Source: Datnioides undecimradiatus | Taxonomy: Eukaryota > Chordata > Actinopteri > Lobotiformes > Datnioididae | Direction of reading: 5' to 3' | DNA length: 64,000 nt | Assembly (NCBI GenBank): GCA_008933995.1 | Contig: WARS01001888.1 | Span: 124,001 to 188,000, forward strand | Part shown: one piece after another, positions 57,023-64,000 of the stretch | Layout of the letters: every line of letters starts with the position of its first letter | Numbering within the stretch: position 1 is the stretch's first letter | Position numbers and translations under genes: made by a program | The notes under the pieces: generated by a model | Told to the model about the DNA's origin: nothing | Seen by the model: the letters and a program-made list of their open reading frames with translations, nothing else | Databases searched by the model: none

Positions 57023-59977
57023 CCATTTCACCGTAGAATCAGTATCGCGATACAAAAGCAGCAAAATAATCATCATGTTAAGTGCTATTGCACCACGCTT
57101 TCTATCATCCCGTTATTAATGTTATCGTTGTTTTCGCTCTCACAGTTTTAAAGAAGCTTTTTGGCAAATATCTTAAAGCAGTTGTTTTGCCACTGGGCGC
57201 CTCTGCCCGTCGAAAGTGCCATAGTTTACCCAACCTTTACCGCTGGTTTACAGCCGCCCGTCGCTCGCCATTGGTTTACGGCACGAGCTTAATTAATCTA
57301 CTGTTTACTTTAAACCTGAGTCAATTCACAGACGCATTCTTCACTGTCCTCAACCAGTGAAAGGATGCACAGCTTAGTCTGGCTGAAGGCTCAAGGGTGC
57401 GAATCTTTATGTAGCACACAACCTGTTAGTTTTCTGTTCAAAGCAACAAAACATTAACGAAGCCATGTCTACATATTAATTCTATGCTACTAATTTTGTA
57501 AGTACAATCATTACTCAGGGGCTATTTACTAAACAGCAGCATGCTAAAACCTTATCTGAACTCAAATAGGAAAACATGAAAGATGCTAACAAACACAGAA
57601 AACTAATTCGAGCTGCTGCTCTGGTAGGATCTTTACCTGAAGGCCACGCTATGTCGCATCCTAATGGAAAGACAGCCATTGAGGTTGAATTGTCAACGCA
57701 GATGGAAATTAGCTGTTCTTGGACGTAATGTAGGGAACCAATGAGCTTGAGGGCTGCAGACAGGAAGCCAGACAGGAGTCAGTGATTTGACTTCACTTGG
57801 CTGATTCTGCGAGCACAGAATGTATATAATTTATCACATTGTTTAAACATTAAAACCTCCTCGGTCTGAAAGGTGGAACTCCCATACCGCATTAACCTCC
57901 CACAGTCCAGTGAACAGCCTCACTGTGCAGATCAGGTCAGGTTCAGCCAGCAACGAACCGACCAGTTCGACTTTGGTGCTTTTTAAACTCAAACTGTTTG
58001 AATCCTGAACTCCACGAAACTACAAAGCACATCAGTGACAAGACGAAGCCACCGCTGCACCAGCTCAGGTGACATCTGATCACATCGGATCACAAAGGAT
58101 CAATACAACATGCAGAGTGTTAAATAGTAAGATATTCATGCAGTTAAACATGTGGATTACCAGTTTATAAGATGGTACAGATCAACACACACGATTGAGT
58201 GGAGGTGATCGCAGGTACACCACCCTGCTTCGGCCACGTAATCCACGCTGAATCACCAACCAACATAAGGTTTGTTTCACCTCCAGGCTGGGAGCAGCTG
58301 ATCCGTTCAGTTTAACTGAACTGGCCGAGTTTCAGCGGGTCGTGCTGCAGGGCCGAGGGCTCGGCCTCAGTGGGAAACCTCAGACTACTGCCTTATTGAC
58401 ATCACATGCCAAAACCTCAGCGTGATGCTTCAGATGTTTCCTCCAAAGCAGCTTCGACCACAGAGCGATGACGATTCACATTCACCTGGATAAAACCATC
58501 GCTCATCCTAATGGATAGATTCAGGCTATGCTCACACAGCAACAGCTGATCGGCCACGCTGTGAAACAGCTCTCACCCAAAAACTCCAGAAACACAGAAA
58601 CCTGAGCTCTGACACTGACGGGTTCACGCTTTTTGGCCTGTCTGCATCTGTGTTGACCCAAGTTCCAGATCAGACCGTAGTATCATGTGACCTTGCGGCT
58701 CAGCTGATCAGCTGATGGACCAGTCGGTCTCACAGCCGCTCAGGCCTCAGACTTGCTCGGGCGGAGCCCTGGCGCTGCGGCGCTTGCTGCGTCTCTGCTC
58801 TGTTTCCTGTGTTCGGTCCAGTTTGCCGCTTTGCTCCTGTCACAGATGCACCAATAAAACGCCTCGGCGCTGACGCCGGCTCGCCCAAGCAGGTAACGAT
58901 CCAGAGTCAGCTCTGAGGGGTTCTCCATCGCCCTGCCCTGCAGCGTAGTGTCAGTGTCGATCTGAGCCGTTTCATTGCTGCGTCTCTGCAGTTTGTCTGG
59001 GACCAGGATCGATCTGCATCAGTTTCACACAAACTCAGATTCATTCGGGCTCCACACAGAACCCGCCTGTCTGCAGTATTTATTTCAGCATGTTCGTATT
59101 TTCTGATGCTTCTCACCGACGCTGAAGCCGCCGATGTTTGGTGGCGTGTCCACCGGGACCAGACCTGACCCTGGACACCCGGGCGGTGCCGCAGTGCTGG
59201 ACTGAGCCTTAGCTGAAATGTTGGAAAAGCAAACTGAGTCGACCAAACGGCCCCACGCTGAGGTTCATTCACACCCTTTTACACCAACATTAGACAGTAG
59301 CACGCCAACACGGCCGCCCTGCCGGCGCTGCATCCTGCATCAAAGTCCAGACTCAGCCGTTGTTCCCACAGACAGTAAACAGCAGTGATGCTCCTGGTTA
59401 ATCAGCTGTTTACATGCCAATGTCTACCCGGTAAACACCTGGGACTTCTGCAGGGTCATGTGACGCGGGGTTGGCTCTGTCAGCGTGTGTGTAGTTGCTG
59501 CTCTGCAGCTGTGGGCCGCTGAGCGCTGAGACAACCGGCTGCTTCAGCGCAAAGATCCAGTTTGTGTTTTCTATATTTCATCATCAAACACACGAGGCTC
59601 AGGCTCTGTTGTGGGTTAGCGCCGTTAGCGAACGAGCTAAACCATGAAAACCGCCGGTTTGGTCCTGGTGCAGTTCGATCCTCGTGTCTCGCCGACGCCA
59701 GATGGTTTGGTTTTTCCAAAGTGCCTTTATTGTTCAGTTGTCGGTTGTTCGCCGTGACGACTGAAGGTGGAAACACATGTAACGCTGCCGCAAGCAGGTT
59801 GGCGTTATGTTGGCGGTGCAGACGAGGTGTGGTTGTGTTGTTTTGCCCCGTCACTGAGCTCAGACCTGTTGTTTTTTACTGTTTCACTCACAAACTGTGA
59901 TTTGTTGCACGTTATGAATTAAAGGCTCATCGCACCATCTGTGTCTCACACTGACTCAGTTTGTCCTGAACGCAACA

Positions 59978-60631
59978 ACAACACACACACAACAAACACA
60001 CAACAAACACACAACAACACACAACAACACACAGCAACACACACATAACAACACACACAACAACACACACACAACAACACACACATAACAACACACAGCA
60101 ACACACACAACACACACACACAGCACACACACAGCAACACACACACAAACACACACACACACACACAACAAACACACAACCACACAACAACACACACACA
60201 ACACACAGCAACACACACATAACAACACACACACACACACACACACAGCAACACACACACACACAGCAACACACACGCAACACACACACATAACACACAC
60301 AACACACAACACACAGCAACACACAGCAACACACACATAACACACACAAACACACACACAACAAACACACAGCAACACACACACAGCAACAACAACACAC
60401 AGCAACACACACACAACACACACACAAACACACAACAACACACAGCAACACACACACACAACAACACACAACAACACACAACACACACAACAACAACACA
60501 CAACACACGCACAACATCACACAACACAAGCAACAACACACACAACACACATAACAACACACAACAACACACAACACAAGCAACAACATCACACACAACA
60601 CACAACACAAGCAACAACACACACACACAAC

Positions 60632-60666
<35 letters not shown>

Positions 60667-60735
60667 CGCACACACAACAATACACACACAACAACACACA
60701 ACAACACACACACACACACACAACAACACACACAC
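59978..60735. repeat. (ACACA)(ACA)n complex CA-rich satellite, about 750 bp
   Basis: ACACACAACA, AACACACAGCA and ACACATAACA blocks in irregular order. Both strands stay open over hundreds of bases only because of composition (CVCVCVV or TTHTTH frames). Confidence 0.92.
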
Positions 60736-63159
60736 TGACATACACAATGTGTAAAAACTGAAACAAACTGTTTTTCATAAAAAGACGAGTCAGCAGTTTC
60801 ATGTTTTCACTGATTGATTTGATCGTCTCTGCTCTCCTGTGTTTCTAACACTACAGTGTGAAATGTTTTACGGAACAACACGGAGCTGCTTTCCATAATG
60901 AACAAATAATAATTAATCAATGTATCAGTCTTTAATCATTAACAACACATTTAAAGTTGCTAACGAAGCCTGAGCACAGTCAGGCCTGAGGTGGACCCCT
61001 GCAGGACGCCGCCCGCTGCGCCCGGTGTGTTTCACACTGGAGGACACTACATTCATGCTAATGGACAGTTTTATTCTAATATTTAGACATTATTATATTT
61101 TTAGTATTTTTCTTTTTGCTTGTGTTTCACAGCTAAAACGGATTAATCACTAAAGTTAAACCTCAAACGATTAATGAGAACGAGCTGCTCATTAGCTCAA
61201 TTAGACCCACACACACAGTGCAGTGTGAGTCTGTGTGTGTGTGTTATTCTGTCAGTGACCACTTACACCTGATGGAAAACAGACCCTGTGGCTCCCTCTG
61301 TGCTTATAGAAATGCAGTGATGATGTTCCACGCCAGGAGACTCTGTTTTCATCTGATGGAGGAGGGTGTGTGTGTGTGTGTGTGTGTCTGTGTGTGTGCA
61401 TGTGAGTTAGAGGTGTGTGTGTGTGTGTGTGTGTGCCTGTGTGTGTGCATGTGTGAGTTAGAGAGTGTGTGTGTGCGTTTAATAGAAAAAAACTCTAACT
61501 TCGTTGTTCAGTCATTCACGTGTGTGTGAGTCTAATTTTGGCTCCAGACCAACAGCCACCATGTTTCCGCCGGTGCTGCCCAGCCTGAGCAGCAAGTTGA
61601 GGAGGGATCATGCGAAGGTGGAGTCGACATGTTTACCCTCTGTGTTCTTAGGAAAGGTTTTTCTGTGTGAGCAGATGGAGCTGTGGGACGAGACGCTCAG
61701 TTTGGTCCCTGTACAGCTCCACCCAACAAGGCCTGCAGTTACCCATAACCCCCCTCTGCAGAGGTTAGAACAAACAACAACAATCAAACCAAGAGTCAGT
61801 GAATCAGTGATCAGAGTGAGTGTCCGCTGCTGCAGCACACACCTTCAGTCCGAACACAGGGAACGTCTGTGTGTGTCTGAGTGTGTGTGTTTGGCCGATG
61901 GGGGACATGATGGGAAATATGAAACATGCTTTGTCGTCCCCTGAGGCCGCTTCATTTCTGCACTCAGCAGCTGCAGCTGATGGTCGTCAGCTCCCACAGT
62001 CACACAGACCATGTGACCTGAGAGAGCGCCGCCGTACAGGACAATCACACTGTAACACTGTCTGCCTGTCTGTCTGCCTGTCTGTCTGTCTGTCTGTCTG
62101 CCTGCCTGTTTCCAAGCCGTTCTGACTGTCTGCCTGTCTGTCTGTCTCGGCTGCACTATGCATTTACTGCTAATCAGCTAAAGTTAGCATGCTATCATGC
62201 TATGCTAACACAGTGAGCATTATGCAGTGATTGGAACAAACTCTCAGTACTCTGTTACTGAAACAGAAGTAATCACATTACAGTCATAAATACAAAGTTG
62301 CAAGTAAAAGTAAAATAAAAGTATAACTGGGAAGGACTGGGCTCATTATATTAAAGCCTTTATCATTATACAACATAGTGTGTATAGATGATGAACTTCC
62401 ATCCTGCTGGGGGATCAATGTGTCATATTGATTAATCAATACGATGATTGGATTGGCTTTAATGTGAATCTGGGAGGAATGAAACGAACAGACGGTGAAA
62501 GTGATACCGATAATAATATAACACTATATTTCTATAGTTCCGTCAGCTGAGATCGAACCCTGAGGCAGCGGCGCCCCCTGCTGGAACAAACCTGCAGCAT
62601 CCGCGTCACACAGCAAAGCAACATGACACCAACGTAAACAAGAGTTTATAAAAATAAGATAAAGAAAGAAAATAAAAAGGAAATGAAACAGAAGTAAGAA
62701 TATCAAAGACCGCGCGCGCACACACGCGCGCACACACACGGACTAACTGTGGCAGAAACAGATATGTGCCAATGATCTGTTCCTAACTGTTTTAATTTCA
62801 GTTTATTTTAAATATTAATACTAGCTGTATTTATACCGAGAGAGTGTGAACTGCAATAAAATAATTAAAATCAATAATTCACCTAACGTTGTTATTCATG
62901 AGTTTGTTTTAGTGTAAATAAATGTTACCGCAGCAGTTTTGGTTACATTCTGAGGAGACATTTCATATCGCTGTTAGGATGAATAATAATAATAATAATA
63001 GTATACAATAAGAAAGACGTTGATTCATTTGTTTCCAGTTTGTAAACAAACAATACATTTTGTGATTTTCCAAAGAGAAAAAAAAATCTAAATTTTTAAT
63101 TAAATAAAAAGTAAAAATAAAAAATCTAACTTGCTCTTAAGAACAGAACTGGAGTAAAT

Positions 63160-63163
<4 letters not shown>

Positions 63164-63212
<49 letters not shown>
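63164..63212. repeat. (TG)n microsatellite
   Basis: About 24 TG units, just upstream of the CpG-rich block at the right edge. Confidence 0.9.
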
Positions 63213-63218
<6 letters not shown>

Positions 63219-63229
63219 GTGTGTCCTCC

Positions 63230-63480
63230 TCAGTCTCCATGGAAACGGGATCAAACACGGAAGTTGCTTGTCCGGTGTGCTGCAGGTAAACAACAATACT
63301 GCTCTCACCTGTTTACCGACGCTGCGCGGGACGGCGCGGTGACTTCCGGTGACGGTTCTTCTTCTTCTTCTTCTCTATAAACATTTCGTTCTCCTCTCTC
63401 GTCAGTTGTTTCAAGTGAGCAGCGAACAACGAGCTGATCGACGGAACCGGGGACAAACAGCCGTTAGCTCCGGTCAGTTC
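63230..63480 (+). promoter_or_regulatory. possible CpG-rich promoter at the right edge
   Basis: Local CpG density rises (GACGCTGCGCGGGACGGCGC), with CTTCCGG ETS-type sites at about 63343 and a (TTC)n run before a likely transcript leader. No coding exon follows within the window, so a downstream gene on the plus strand is only inferred. Confidence 0.35.
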
Positions 63481-64000
63481 CGGTTCTGGTGACTTTTCTC
63501 AGTCAGTTCAACCAGCGAACCTAAAAACCTAAAATTTAGTTTAACGATCAGCGGCACCTACTGAAAACAGAAACCCGCAGGATCCGGGTCACCCTTCAAA
63601 ATAAAATCAGAGCCTACCTAACTTTTGGTGAGCGGATCAATAACTTTCAATAACTCATTTCAATAACAGTAATTACTGAAATATCGTTTACATTTTAATA
63701 GATTTGACTATGTTGACAGTTCTGCTGCATAATATAGTCTGCGTTGGGTGCTGTAAAGTAACTTTACAAAGTAACTGTAACAGTACATTTACTCAAGTAC
63801 TAAGTACAGTTTTTAGCTTCTTGTTCTTCAGTATTTATTTAATTCTCCACCTCAGAGGGAAATCGTTTGTCTGACAGTTTAATTACCAGTTAATTTAATT
63901 AATTTAAGATTTAACTAAGAAAATGAAAACATAAAACTAAAAAATAATACGTTTAAAAACTAAAACATTCAGTTATTGTTCAGTTATTGCATTAACATGA

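Larger units (their letters stand above)
54521..63229. other. repeat-rich stretch without a confirmed gene
   Basis: Exon-like acceptors at 56114 (followed by VFGFI, then stop) and 56668 were considered as cmtm7 3' exons, but the similarity is too short. A minus-strand frame around 58740-58960 looks protein-like (ENPSELTLDRYLLGRAGVSA) but has no partner exons that I could join. The rest is minisatellite, microsatellite and unassigned DNA. Confidence 0.5.

Noticed and set aside
58740-59000. Minus-strand frame with ENPSELTLDRYLLGRAGVSA
   Set aside because: Protein-like, but I could find no splice partners or family. Left unannotated as a gene and mentioned in the region entry.
59927-60802. Cys/Val-rich frame of 291 codons on the minus strand
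   Set aside because: Translation of a CA-rich satellite; no start context, splice sites or domain.

Overview
This is vertebrate, almost certainly teleost fish, genomic DNA. Genes are split into short exons with GT-AG (and a few GC-AG) junctions, and intergenic DNA is rich in (CA)n microsatellites. A Tc1-like transposon, a decayed L2/CR1-type LINE tail, a BEL/Pao fossil and several fish-type dispersed repeats are present. The protein families (C1q-like, slc4a7, cmtm7, Siglec-15-like receptors) fit a bony fish. All gene models were built by hand from splice sites, reading phase and remembered family sequences; no search was run.

Layout. (1) 1-2.95 kb, plus strand: two tandem C1q-domain gene modules with identical exon lengths; the left one begins outside the window and neither shows a signal-peptide exon here. 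(2) 4.35-24.9 kb, minus strand: the 5' part of slc4a7 (electroneutral Na/HCO3 cotransporter NBCn1), 14 coding exons reconstructing about 693 residues, with a CCAAT/GC-box promoter near 25.1 kb. The rest of its membrane domain must lie left of the window, which would place the C1q genes inside an slc4a7 intron, or the locus is rearranged. A Tc1 element, a LINE tail and a GGA/GCA tract sit in its introns. (3) 25-34 kb: repeat-rich, with a long GACA minisatellite and a possible small three-exon minus-strand gene (29.6-31.7 kb). (4) 34.5-47.1 kb: an immune-type cluster. It holds a secreted protein joining an IgGFc-binding-type domain to a C-type lectin domain (plus), then two divergent Siglec-15-like receptors. 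The minus one has a transmembrane lysine (activating, DAP12-type); the plus one has two ITIM-like tyrosine motifs (inhibitory type). (5) 47-52.4 kb: repeats and a BEL/Pao fossil. (6) 52.5 to about 54.5 kb, plus: a cmtm7-like MARVEL gene whose exons 2 and 3 change reading frame (assembly error or decay). (7) 55-64 kb: a 54-bp minisatellite, long CA-rich DNA, and a CpG-rich possible promoter at the right edge.

The most interesting item is the 34.5-47.1 kb cluster. An apparently paired activating/inhibitory Siglec-15-like set, both keeping the sialic-acid arginine position, lies next to an unusual IgGFc-binding/lectin secreted protein. Together they look like a small glycan- or immune-recognition locus.
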